DNA of 64,000 nucleotides from Nitrosomonadales bacterium (lineage in GTDB: Bacteria > Pseudomonadota > Gammaproteobacteria > Burkholderiales > Gallionellaceae): assembly GCA_016214695.1 (NCBI GenBank), contig JACRNY010000001.1, positions 558,001 to 622,000 on the forward strand, given 5' to 3'. A model generated the notes under the pieces. It saw only the letters and a program-made list of their open reading frames with translations. It had not been told where the DNA came from and searched no databases. Below are positions 45,401 through 52,596 of the stretch, piece after piece; the first letter of the stretch is position 1; the number at the start of each line of letters is the position of its first letter. Both the position numbers and the translations under genes were made by a program.

Positions 45401-45767
45401 TCGGCATGCGTCCGGCAATACTGTTGAGATATTCCAGTACGCGTGAACGTGCCCAGTAGATGTCGGTGCCATCCTCGAAGATCACATACACGAACGATGC
45501 GCCGAAGAACGAGAAGCCGCGCACCACCTTGGATTTTGGCACGGACAGCATGGCCGTGGTGAGCGGGTAAGTCACCTGGTCCTCCACCACCTGCGGCGCC
45601 TGCCCCGGATATTCGGTATAGACGATCACCTGCACGTCGGACAGGTCGGGCAACGCATCCAGCGGCGTCTTGACCAGCGTGTAGATGCCGGCCAGCGTGA
45701 TGAACAGGGTGGCGAGCAATACCAGGAAACGGTTGCGCGCCGACCATTCAATGATTTTGGCGAGCAT
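42456..45767 (-). CDS. cusA: Cu(I)/Ag(I) RND efflux permease CusA with repeat-derived insertion
   Basis: An 1103-aa HME4-type pump. TM4 reads AIGAMVDAAIVMIENAHKHLE, the Cu/Ag signature; the Met-based export path motifs are in the porter region. Start ATG at 45765-45767, two bases after the cusB stop. A 115-bp inverted-repeat block (44362-44476) is inserted in frame in the cytoplasmic loop between TM4 and TM5, adding a stretch that reads PVRPEPVEG and later FDRLRANG. Both peptides are known as products of a genomic repeat, not of pump evolution. The remainder is of normal length and intact, so function may be kept. Confidence 0.93.
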   Translation of the reverse strand: MLAKIIEWSARNRFLVLLATLFITLAGIYTLVKTPLDALPDLSDVQVIVYTEYPGQAPQVVEDQVTYPLTTAMLSVPKSKVVRGFSFFGASFVYVIFEDGTDIYWARSRVLEYLNSIAGRMPKGVSPQLGPDASGVGWVYQYAVLSDKHNLAELRTMQDWYVRYQLTKAHGVAEVASIGGFVQQYQVTVDPLKLRSYGIPLNKVSQVIRESNRDVGGRVVEMAETEYMVRGHGYLRGKADIENLVVKAERGTPVLLRDIARVELGPDERRGLTELNGEGEVVSGIAMARYGQNALEVIQNIKDKIAEIAPGLPEGVTIQTVYDRSELIERAIATLKKTLLEEGLIVALVCMVFLMHARSALVAIVMLPIGVLIAFIAMRFLNLNSNIMSLGGIAIAIGAMVDAAIVMIENAHKHLERLGTNSPDRPELLNPVRPEPVEGTSGVPNEIVKTGVGLGAVDRPPFDRLRANGDNFDTRSQAILAACKEVGPSLFFSLLIITVSFLPVFTLEAQEGRLFAPLAFTKTFAMAGAALLSVTLVPVLMLLFIKGKIKPEAENPLNRWMIAGYRPLIAAVLQRKKTTLAIAALAMLLSVYPAMKLGSEFMPTLNEGTLFYMPASLPGMSVTKAAELLQTQNKIIKSFPEVASVYGKAGRAQTATDPAPLEMFETVINLKPQEEWRDGMDTDKLIAEMDKALQFPGVANSWTMPIKARIDMLSTGIRTPIGIKVYGKNLDEMERLAKQIEAVVKKIPGTTSAYAERITGGFYLDIEPDRLALARYGLTVGELQDVIATALGGEMVTTTVEGLERFGVSVRYPRELRDTPERIAREVLVATPMSDNNQGAMIPLGQVARVSLSKGAPSIRTENALLSAYIYVDIRERDIGSYVDEARKAVAAEVKFPPGYYATWSGQFEYMERAIAKMKIVIPITLLLIFLLLYLNFKRVTESLVVMLSVPFALVGGVWLLWLLDYNLSVAVAVGFIALAGVAAETGVVMLIYLEKAWQEVQAKCTAAGRAPSAQDLYAAIMEGAVERVRPKMMTVVAIMAGLLPILWSSGTGSEVMRRIAAPMVGGMVSSAVLTLLVIPVIYALVKRNESSSTINQARKEIP
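44362..44476. repeat. Inverted-repeat block inserted inside cusA
   Basis: The first 25 bases (44362-44386, starting CCGTTCGCCCTGAGCC) recur inverted at 44452-44476 with 24 of 25 identical. The element adds about 38 codons without breaking the frame. A diverged relative is at 11783-11876 in the backbone, so the family was active on both sides of the transposon boundary. Confidence 0.85.
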
Positions 45768-45768
45768 G

Positions 45769-47352
45769 TCAGTGCTCCCCATGCTGCGCTTGCAGCTTGG
45801 TAATCACGAATTCACCCGGTGCGCGTTCGACCAGCTCGAAGCTGATTGCGCTGCCCGGCTTGATGCCTGCGGCCAGCGAGGAATTGGCCAGCGTGAAGTC
45901 CATGGTCATGCCCGGCCACTTCAGCGACGGGATCGGTTCGTGCGTGATGCTGACAGTGCCATCGGTGTTGATACTGTTCAACGTGCCCTGCGCCTGGTGA
46001 CTGACCGTTGCAGTCTTATTGTCAGGTTCTGCCGCGACGGCATGGGCAGAGTGATTTTCTGCCGCCTTCTGTTCTGCCACTGGTTTCGCACCGCCGTGTG
46101 CATGGCCGCCTAAACCGCCCAGTGACGCTTTGAGGTTGCTTTCCGCATCGATCAGGAAATTGGCGGAGGTAACCACCTGTTCGCCTTCCGTGACACCAGT
46201 GAGGACTTCGGCGTAATTGTCGCTGCGGCCACCCAGCGTGACTTCGCGCGGCTCGAAGCGACCTTCTGCCAGGCGCACCAGCACGACTTGCCGTGTTCCG
46301 CTGTCGATCACTGCGGAGGATGGCAAGGTCAGCACCTTGTTGGCTTTGCCTACGCTGATCTGCGCATTGGCGAACATGGCGGGCTTGAGCATCCCTTTCG
46401 GGTTGGCAATCTCCATGCGTACCTGCACTGTGCGCGTTGCGCTGTCCAAGGTGGGATAGATGAAGTCCACTTTACCGTCGAAGGCTCGATCCGGATAAGA
46501 GCCGACTGCAACCTGCACATGGTCACCGAGACGGACTTGCCCGATGTCCTGCTCAGGCACTTCGGCGATGACCCACACTGAAGACAGGTCGGCGATCTGG
46601 TACAGCATTTCGCCGGGCATGAAACGCATGCCTTGCACGGCCTTTTTCTCCAACACGATGCCGGAGACAGGTGCGTAGAAAGTCACGCGTGGCCGTGCCT
46701 CGCCGCTGGCAGCTGCATCGGATTGTGCGCCCGCAATATCCCAGTTCTTCAGACGTGCTGCGCTGGCAGTGGCGAGCTGCTGCATACTTTGTTTCGCGTC
46801 GGCATCCGCGTCTTTCAGCGAGGCCAATCCTTGTATGGCCAGCGAATGTTCGCGCTGTGCCGAGACCAATTCCGGGCTGTACACATCGAACAACGGCTGG
46901 CCTTTGGTGACCGCCTGCCCTGTGGTGTTCACATAGAGACGTTCGACCCAGCCTTCGAACTTCGGCGCAATGGTGTAGGTATGCCGCTCGTCGATCTCGA
47001 TGCGCCCGGTGACGCGCAGGGCTTTATTCAATTCGCGCAGGGCGGCGGCTTCACTCTTTACGCCCAGCTTCTGCACTTTATCTGGGGTGATGTAGATCAC
47101 GTGATTGCCGCCGGTTGCGGCATCACCTTCATACACCGGCACATAGTCCATGCCCATTGCGTCTTTCTTTGGGGTGGGTGAAGTATCCGGCAGACCCATC
47201 GGGTTGCGGTAGTACAGGACTTTGCGTTCGGCTTTGACTGTGCCAGTCGCCGGTTTCGCACTCGATGCTTCGTGAATGCCCAGCCGGTATCCGGCGGCGG
47301 CTACAGCCGATAGCAGCAATATCCCCAGAATCAATTTGACGACGTTGTTCAT
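45769..47352 (-). CDS. cusB: RND adaptor CusB with C-terminal CusF-like domain
   Basis: A 527-aa periplasmic adaptor. An N-terminal membrane anchor is followed by a heavy-metal-binding motif (YYRNPMGLPDTSPTPKKDAMGMDYVPVYEG) typical of CusB, then barrel-sandwich, hairpin and beta-barrel domains (residues 110-390). The last ~90 residues form a CusF-like domain (HEPIPSLKWPGMTMDF) after a His/Ala-rich linker, so the chaperone is fused to the adaptor. Couples CusA to the CusC-like channel. Ends two bases before cusA. Confidence 0.93.
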   Translation of the reverse strand: MNNVVKLILGILLLSAVAAAGYRLGIHEASSAKPATGTVKAERKVLYYRNPMGLPDTSPTPKKDAMGMDYVPVYEGDAATGGNHVIYITPDKVQKLGVKSEAAALRELNKALRVTGRIEIDERHTYTIAPKFEGWVERLYVNTTGQAVTKGQPLFDVYSPELVSAQREHSLAIQGLASLKDADADAKQSMQQLATASAARLKNWDIAGAQSDAAASGEARPRVTFYAPVSGIVLEKKAVQGMRFMPGEMLYQIADLSSVWVIAEVPEQDIGQVRLGDHVQVAVGSYPDRAFDGKVDFIYPTLDSATRTVQVRMEIANPKGMLKPAMFANAQISVGKANKVLTLPSSAVIDSGTRQVVLVRLAEGRFEPREVTLGGRSDNYAEVLTGVTEGEQVVTSANFLIDAESNLKASLGGLGGHAHGGAKPVAEQKAAENHSAHAVAAEPDNKTATVSHQAQGTLNSINTDGTVSITHEPIPSLKWPGMTMDFTLANSSLAAGIKPGSAISFELVERAPGEFVITKLQAQHGEH

Positions 47353-48608
47353 AGTTCTTCTCCCAACAATTTTTCGATGTCGGCCAGGCGCAATTGCATG
47401 TCCGTTTGTATCTGCAGCTGTTGCTGTCTGGCTTTCAGGATCTGTTTCTGCGCTTCGATTAGCATGGCGAAATCCACCTTGCCGTTCTCATAGCCGACCT
47501 GCGCGGACTGATAGGTAAGCTCAGCCTGCGGCAGCAGGCGTGTGGCGATGAGCGCTTCGGTACGGCGTGCCGATTCCAGCGCCGAGAGGTTTTCCGATAA
47601 TTCCGACTGCATCTGGTTGAGCACCGCCTGTTTACGTGCGCTCGAAGCGGATAGCATTGCTTCGGCTTCACGTTCCTGCGAGCGCCTCGAAGATTGCTGC
47701 AATGGGATATTGAGTTCTACCATCAGATCCCAGCTTTTTATCGAGTTGCCGAATTGATTTGGTGCAACGCCCAGAGTGACGCCGGGATAGCGGTTGTTGT
47801 AAGCCAGATCGCGGCTTTTCTCCGCAGACAGGACGCTCGCCTCGGCGATCTGCAGCTGCGGGTTGCGTGCACGCAAGCGCTCCAGCAATGCCTGCTCATC
47901 CAGTTTCACGGCAGGCGGTATGGTGCGCGGCTGAGCCGGCTCCACAAGTTGGGCGTTCACCGGCCGCGACAGCAGCGAGTTGAGCCGTGCATGGGAATGG
48001 TGGGCTTCGTTCTGCAGGGAGATGAGTTCGCTACGCAACATGGTTTTTTCCACTTGAACCTGGATTACATCCTGCTGTTGGCCCAGTCCGTTGGCGTAGC
48101 GCGTCTGGGCGATCTGTTCCAGGTTATCCAGCAAGACCAGCGTCTGTTGCGCAAGTTGCTCACTGGCGCTGACGTTGTAGTACATGGCGTAGGTCTGTTT
48201 GATGCGACTTGCCAATTCAGACCAGTTTGCCGCGACCTGACCGTTGGCTTGCGAGGCCTGCGCCTCGGCGACATCGCGTTGCAGACCGCGTTTGCCGAAC
48301 CAGGGCACGGTTTGCATCAGCAAATAACGCGTGCTGCCAGTCTGCGAGGGCAGCACGCGCGGTCCGGTCGTTCCCTGATTGGTGATGTCCATCAACTCGG
48401 TACGCAATACCGGATCGGGCAATGCGTCGGCATACTCGGTTCGTTGCTGTGCGGCCGTAGCCTCATACCGCATGGCAGCCAGTTCCGGGTTGTGCTCGCG
48501 CGCGTAGTCCAACAATCCGGTGAGGTTGCTGCCTAAAGGCTCATCGGCACCGGCCGGGGTGAGCCAGAGCGTACAAAGCACGGTGACAATTGATATTTGT
48601 AACTTCAT
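47349..48608 (-). CDS. TolC-family outer-membrane channel of the cus system (CusC-like)
   Basis: A 419-aa outer-membrane factor: signal peptide to about residue 21, then two OEP repeats (LLDYAREHNPELAAMRYEA; FAMLIEAQKQILKARQQQL). The stop overlaps the cusB start (ATGA). Together with CusA and CusB it forms the tripartite Cu(I)/Ag(I) exporter. The ATG at 48606-48608 is chosen because the signal peptide begins there. Confidence 0.9.
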   Translation of the reverse strand: MKLQISIVTVLCTLWLTPAGADEPLGSNLTGLLDYAREHNPELAAMRYEATAAQQRTEYADALPDPVLRTELMDITNQGTTGPRVLPSQTGSTRYLLMQTVPWFGKRGLQRDVAEAQASQANGQVAANWSELASRIKQTYAMYYNVSASEQLAQQTLVLLDNLEQIAQTRYANGLGQQQDVIQVQVEKTMLRSELISLQNEAHHSHARLNSLLSRPVNAQLVEPAQPRTIPPAVKLDEQALLERLRARNPQLQIAEASVLSAEKSRDLAYNNRYPGVTLGVAPNQFGNSIKSWDLMVELNIPLQQSSRRSQEREAEAMLSASSARKQAVLNQMQSELSENLSALESARRTEALIATRLLPQAELTYQSAQVGYENGKVDFAMLIEAQKQILKARQQQLQIQTDMQLRLADIEKLLGEEL

Positions 48609-48716
48609 ATTCCGTATCCTGTTGCAGTTGGAATGCAAACGGACAGCCGCATACAGCCGCCGTACGGCGCAGGACGAAGATCAGACTATGAAATCTACAG
48701 ACGGACTCGTCCTGCG

Positions 48717-49106
48717 TTAGACGCGAACGAGAGGAGGTGGCAGCAGAGGAACTGAAGTTACAGAGTTGAATACAACCAGATAAGGCGTGACTTCACCGGC
48801 GGTGCTTGGCGCAGCCCCCATGGATACGACGGGAACCGCCAAGTACGCGGTGCAGGCCAGATGACAGACGCCGCAAACGCTGTTGGACGGGCTATGCTCG
48901 TCCGCAGGAGTGGGCTTATCACCGTGATGCATATGATGTTCGCCCATGTCCATGCCCGCGTGCGACATGGATTGCGATGCCGCAGATTCATGACAGCTGC
49001 CTCGCGACAGTTGCATGGATACCGATGCCGCCAATGCGCTTCCGGTAAAAACCGGCAGCCAGAGCAGCATGATTACGGCAATGAATTTTCGGGCCGAGCG
49101 CGTCAT
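48717..49106 (-). CDS. DUF2946-like secreted Cys/His/Met-rich protein
   Basis: A 129-aa protein with a signal peptide (KFIAVIMLLWLPVFTGSALA), a Met/His middle (MSHAGMDMGEHHMHHGDKP) and a CGVCHLACTAYL segment. This pattern is seen in small proteins heading copper efflux operons. First gene of the cus operon, 108 bases before the channel gene. Possible copper-binding periplasmic protein; family assignment is by pattern. A longer N-terminal extension is open but implausible. Confidence 0.65.
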   Translation of the reverse strand: MTRSARKFIAVIMLLWLPVFTGSALAASVSMQLSRGSCHESAASQSMSHAGMDMGEHHMHHGDKPTPADEHSPSNSVCGVCHLACTAYLAVPVVSMGAAPSTAGEVTPYLVVFNSVTSVPLLPPPLVRV

Positions 49107-49260
49107 GCGGCGTAGGTTGAACTTGTTTTTCGAGAATGTCAATTTTTCGCAACTTGTGTTTAAGGGTTGTTGGAGCAAGAAAATGAAAAATCCAACCAGG
49201 CTGGTGGCGCCAAAATTGGTTGCCGCAAGTTTGTTAGTGCGTTGAATATGCATCAGAAGC

Positions 49261-49692
49261 TCATTTTTTCTTGTGGTCAACGCAAAGTCTATGGGGGATG
49301 TTCGATTTGACGATGAGATTGATATTGGCGTCAGAGCTCATCCACGGTTCACCTGTGTGGGCAGCGAAATACTCAGACACCGACAGGTAATGAACCACGT
49401 CGCACAACGTGACCGCATCCACTGCCATCAGGCAATAAGGGCCGCGGCAATAGGCCACGATAGAACGGTCTCTGGGCAATTCTGCCAACCGTTGGCGCAA
49501 CTCTTCCAGCGGGATCGAACGGGCAAACGGCAGGTGCGCATTCAGATATTCCTCCGCCGGCCTTACGTCGAGCACCACCACTTCTCCCTTGCGCGCCGCC
49601 TTCAGCAGGGTTTCGCGGTCATTGGCATCTACCGCTTCTGGCGTGATTTGGGCTATGGTGTCGGTGCGTTGGGATTGGGTATCGCCGCGCAT
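49261..49692 (-). pseudogene. Truncated rhodanese (ArsR-rhodanese remnant) joined to foreign sequence
   Basis: The frame holds a rhodanese core KGEVVVLDVRPAEEYLNAHLPFA and VAYCRGPYCLMAVDAVTL, i.e. with the active loop of the ArsR-rhodanese fusion family. The N-terminal DNA-binding domain is missing: upstream of about position 49615 the sequence is antisense to an MFS gene fragment. The C-terminal end after the cysteine loop also departs from the family. It reads as a broken gene, though a short open frame of 143 aa remains. Confidence 0.65.
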
Positions 49693-49790
49693 TTCAGCGG
49701 ATCGGTGGAAGCGGCGTTCTGGTTCGTGGCAGTCTCAATGTTCCTGTCGGGAGGCTTGCTGGCACGTAGCGGCTGTAGCGACCTGCTAAC
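49615..49790 (+). pseudogene. C-terminal fragment of an MFS transporter
   Basis: On the plus strand the frame reads IGIYRFWRDLGYGVGALG and EAAFWFVAVSMFLSGGLLA, the last two helices of an MFS permease. The upstream part is missing and replaced by antisense rhodanese sequence; downstream the frame runs into unrelated sequence. Marks a recombination junction at the inner edge of the metal cargo. Confidence 0.6.
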
Positions 49791-49872
49791 AGCATGCCAG
49801 AAAGCCGTCGCTCATAGTCAACTCAGCCCAGACTTGAGCGATGGTCCGGATACACCCCCGCCATGAGGCGGG

Positions 49873-50307
49873 TTAGACGGCACCACCATGGGCAATGCTT
49901 GTAAGCACCTTCCGGACTTCTTCAGTACCAATCCCTGTGTCCAGCATAGATAAAGGTGTATCGCCCAGCGCGATGTTCTTTTGCTTTAGCCAATCCCTGG
50001 CCTTTGTTGAATCGATAAATATTTTCTGTGCCAAGTCGTAAGCGATGGCAAGACGCTCAAGGCGTTCAGACTCACTTTGGCCAAGTGCATCACAGCTATT
50101 TATCTTGCGTTGAGCAGTTGCTGGCGATATCCCTAAGAACTTTGCGAATTCGGCCCGTGACATTTCGAAATGCTCACTTGCTATAACAAGTATGTTGGAC
50201 CGCATGCCAGCGCGAATGAGTCTGATCCTAGCCCCAGCGTTCAATTCAGCAATTGATGAGCACCAATTGTGAAACTTCATAGAATTGGTTGTTGTAACAG
50301 AAGTCAT
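49873..50307 (-). CDS. Xre/MbcA/ParS-type antitoxin without its toxin
   Basis: A 144-aa protein. Helix-turn-helix in the middle (FEMSRAEFAKFLGISPATAQ) and the C-terminal DUF2384 toxin-binding part (RDWLKQKNIALGDTPLSMLDTGIGTEEV). The ATG at 50307 has GGGGG before it; an in-frame start at 50391 would overlap the next gene. Members normally precede a RES-domain toxin gene. Here a 6-bp hairpin follows the stop and no RES frame is found, so this is an orphan antitoxin or regulator. Confidence 0.75.
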   Translation of the reverse strand: MTSVTTTNSMKFHNWCSSIAELNAGARIRLIRAGMRSNILVIASEHFEMSRAEFAKFLGISPATAQRKINSCDALGQSESERLERLAIAYDLAQKIFIDSTKARDWLKQKNIALGDTPLSMLDTGIGTEEVRKVLTSIAHGGAV

Positions 50308-50387
50308 ATTACCCCCGAGATCCCAGCAAACAAACCGTGTTGTCGACGTATACGCTTCCAAAACAATCAATATGATTCCCGCAAGGA

Positions 50388-50819
50388 TCAACTCATTCTT
50401 GAAATATTCCCCAATGAAACCTTGTATCGATGTATGAATTCTTCGGTTGCGTTCTCGACCTTAACTTGATTAAACCCACACCAATTGTCGAGCACATATT
50501 GTGCATCATCGCAAAATCCGGGCAAGCCAACTAGTTGATATACCCGCCCACTGCTAGTAACGCCACGCATAGTCACTGAATCGAAATTTTCGATTTTGCT
50601 CGAAACGGCGCCATTGAACTCTCTGCAATTTCGTCCGGAAAAATGCAATCCAAAACGATCTTCGAACCCGTTTGCTTTCACAACCTTGAAGACCTGCCAT
50701 GCTTCCAGCCATTTTTCCGGTTCAGCCTCTACCGAAGCCGAGCCCCAGATATTTGGATGCTTTTCCAAATCAGCAATGACAGCCCTCAATTGATCTTCAT
50801 GGTATTTATCTTTGCTCAT
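50388..50819 (-). CDS. Hypothetical 143-aa protein upstream of the orphan antitoxin
   Basis: A cytoplasmic protein with a charged helix first (LRAVIADLEKHPNIWGS) and an aromatic/cysteine-containing second half (GLPGFCDDAQYVLDNWCGF). AGGAGC lies before the ATG. No family recognised. It is followed by the antitoxin gene on the same strand, about 80 bases to its likely start. Whether the two form a new type of pair is open. Confidence 0.6.
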   Translation of the reverse strand: MSKDKYHEDQLRAVIADLEKHPNIWGSASVEAEPEKWLEAWQVFKVVKANGFEDRFGLHFSGRNCREFNGAVSSKIENFDSVTMRGVTSSGRVYQLVGLPGFCDDAQYVLDNWCGFNQVKVENATEEFIHRYKVSLGNISRMS

Positions 50820-50876
50820 AACTTTTGCTCCTTTCAGTTCGAATTCAACATTTCAAAGTCCAAGTTGACGTATCTA

Positions 50877-52595
50877 CTATTTGTTGCGATGAACTTTTGC
50901 TTTCTCCAGGATTTGCATTACGAGGGCGCGTGACTCAGGTAGGCGATCAAGACGCGGCGAAAATGAAAGATTTTTGGTTTTTCTCAGTACTACCATTGGC
51001 TTCAAGCGCTCCCAATCCTCAAAGCGCAAAGTTGCCTCCAGAGTTTTTAGCGCTGATAAGCACTCCTGATCACGCAACGTCCAATCGACACGTGGTCTGC
51101 GCTTCGTGACCTGCCTGCCTCGACGCGTCGTTTTTGCTGGCAACCTGCTTTTGAGCCATTCTTTGTCATGGCGCGACAGCCAGCTATATCCGGAATTCTT
51201 AGTTTTCCGAAGTTCCGCCCAAGAACACTTTGGATTGCTTTTGATTAGCAATTCGAACTTCTCGCGCTCCGTCTTTCGCGCCCGTTCATGGCTTGCTGCG
51301 CGCCACACTTCATGCAGACTGGGTTGTTCGTTGCAAATCCGGTCAATGGTTGCTCGCGAGAAGGAGAATGTCTTTGAGATTTGTCGAAAGGGCTCTCCAC
51401 GCTTGATAGACTGGATAATCTCTGACCGAATTTCGTGTGTAAGTACCTTGGGACGCCTTGATACATCCATCAAGCCCAGCTTCCCTAACCAACGAATGGC
51501 AGTACTCACATCTATTCCCAGTACTCTAGACAAAGCAGTTACAGACCCCTCCCCATTCTTGTAACGCCGCGCCAATTCGATCACAAGTGTTTCGTATTCG
51601 CATGTCGTATGCACTTCTTTTGGGTCGGTTGCTTCCTGCTGTAAAAGAGGCAACTCCATCTGATGCTCCCAAGCATAGACGGAGGTAAAGCTATCCCAAC
51701 TTCCGAATAGAGCGTCGATAAGCAATAGATGAGATACTGTATGGAAATTCCCCCGAGGTTTCCTGACAAGTCGCAGCATCCCTTCAACATGGCGTTCATC
51801 AACAATGCGATTGAATGGATCCAGGTTTGCAATCGCGTGGTATTTGTCACTCAACCACTTCACGAAATCCCTTGCTCTGACTTGACCTCCTTTTGTTAGC
51901 AAGCCATGTTGGCTGAGCCCATGCTGGTATGTTGCAAGTAGTATCTGCGGGGAATATTCACCTGAAAGAGTACTGTTTAGCGCCGCAACGGACAGATTCG
52001 ACAGTTGCCGCAACAAGGGCAGTTGCTGATCTGCAATGACTGATGTGCTGGTCGAGACTATTTCAGGATCATCCGGAAGAAACAGGGTTGAACGCCCTCG
52101 CCCGTCGATCCTGATACTTGACTTAAGTATCGGGACTCCGTGGTTCGCACATACGAAAGTCCCAGGAAGTTGAAGTTGCCGGTGCCAATATGCGAATCCA
52201 TGTACATCCTTGTCTTCGCGAATACAATCTTCACATGTGCATAATGGCATGCTCGAGCCCGATGGTCCTGCCGGCAAACCAAGAACGAATTTAAGCGGCT
52301 CGACCGTGTCTCCGCGCATCAATGCGAGTGCTTCGGCGTGGACTTCCGGCGGGCGAAATCGCAGAAAATAAGGAAGGACGGTTGCTTTCAGGGCAATCTC
52401 GTCAGGTTGGCCGTAAGCGGATTCGGTACGCCTGCTGAACTCGCCAAGGTGTGACGGGAAGTCGTGGCGGAGCCCAGCTCCGGGGCTGCCGAATAGCAAA
52501 TGACTGATTTGTTCCCCGCGACTCGATCCTCCCCAGCGGTGGGCGATTGCCACAAGGGAATATAGCGTCATGTCTTGCTGCAGAATCGGAAGCAT
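50877..52595 (-). CDS. tnsD: TnsD/TniQ-family target selector next to tnsC
   Basis: A 572-aa TniQ protein. Start at MLPIL, one base after the tnsC stop; this N-terminus (MLPILQQDMTLYSLVAIAHR) is the family pattern. The zinc site is C121-x2-C124, H138, C149-x2-H152. The C-terminal part carries helix-turn-helix-like segments (RVLGIDVSTAIRWLGKLG; FRQISKTFSFSRATIDRI), as in TnsD proteins that bind an attachment site. A short stretch of basic residues upstream of MLPIL belongs to the overlapping tnsC frame. Second target selector of the element. Confidence 0.9.
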   Translation of the reverse strand: MLPILQQDMTLYSLVAIAHRWGGSSRGEQISHLLFGSPGAGLRHDFPSHLGEFSRRTESAYGQPDEIALKATVLPYFLRFRPPEVHAEALALMRGDTVEPLKFVLGLPAGPSGSSMPLCTCEDCIREDKDVHGFAYWHRQLQLPGTFVCANHGVPILKSSIRIDGRGRSTLFLPDDPEIVSTSTSVIADQQLPLLRQLSNLSVAALNSTLSGEYSPQILLATYQHGLSQHGLLTKGGQVRARDFVKWLSDKYHAIANLDPFNRIVDERHVEGMLRLVRKPRGNFHTVSHLLLIDALFGSWDSFTSVYAWEHQMELPLLQQEATDPKEVHTTCEYETLVIELARRYKNGEGSVTALSRVLGIDVSTAIRWLGKLGLMDVSRRPKVLTHEIRSEIIQSIKRGEPFRQISKTFSFSRATIDRICNEQPSLHEVWRAASHERARKTEREKFELLIKSNPKCSWAELRKTKNSGYSWLSRHDKEWLKSRLPAKTTRRGRQVTKRRPRVDWTLRDQECLSALKTLEATLRFEDWERLKPMVVLRKTKNLSFSPRLDRLPESRALVMQILEKAKVHRNK

Positions 52596-52596
52596 T

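Noticed and set aside
49692-49872. RES-domain toxin gene expected behind the orphan antitoxin
   Set aside because: No frame on the minus strand downstream of 49873 shows RES motifs; only a hairpin and the MFS fragment are present.
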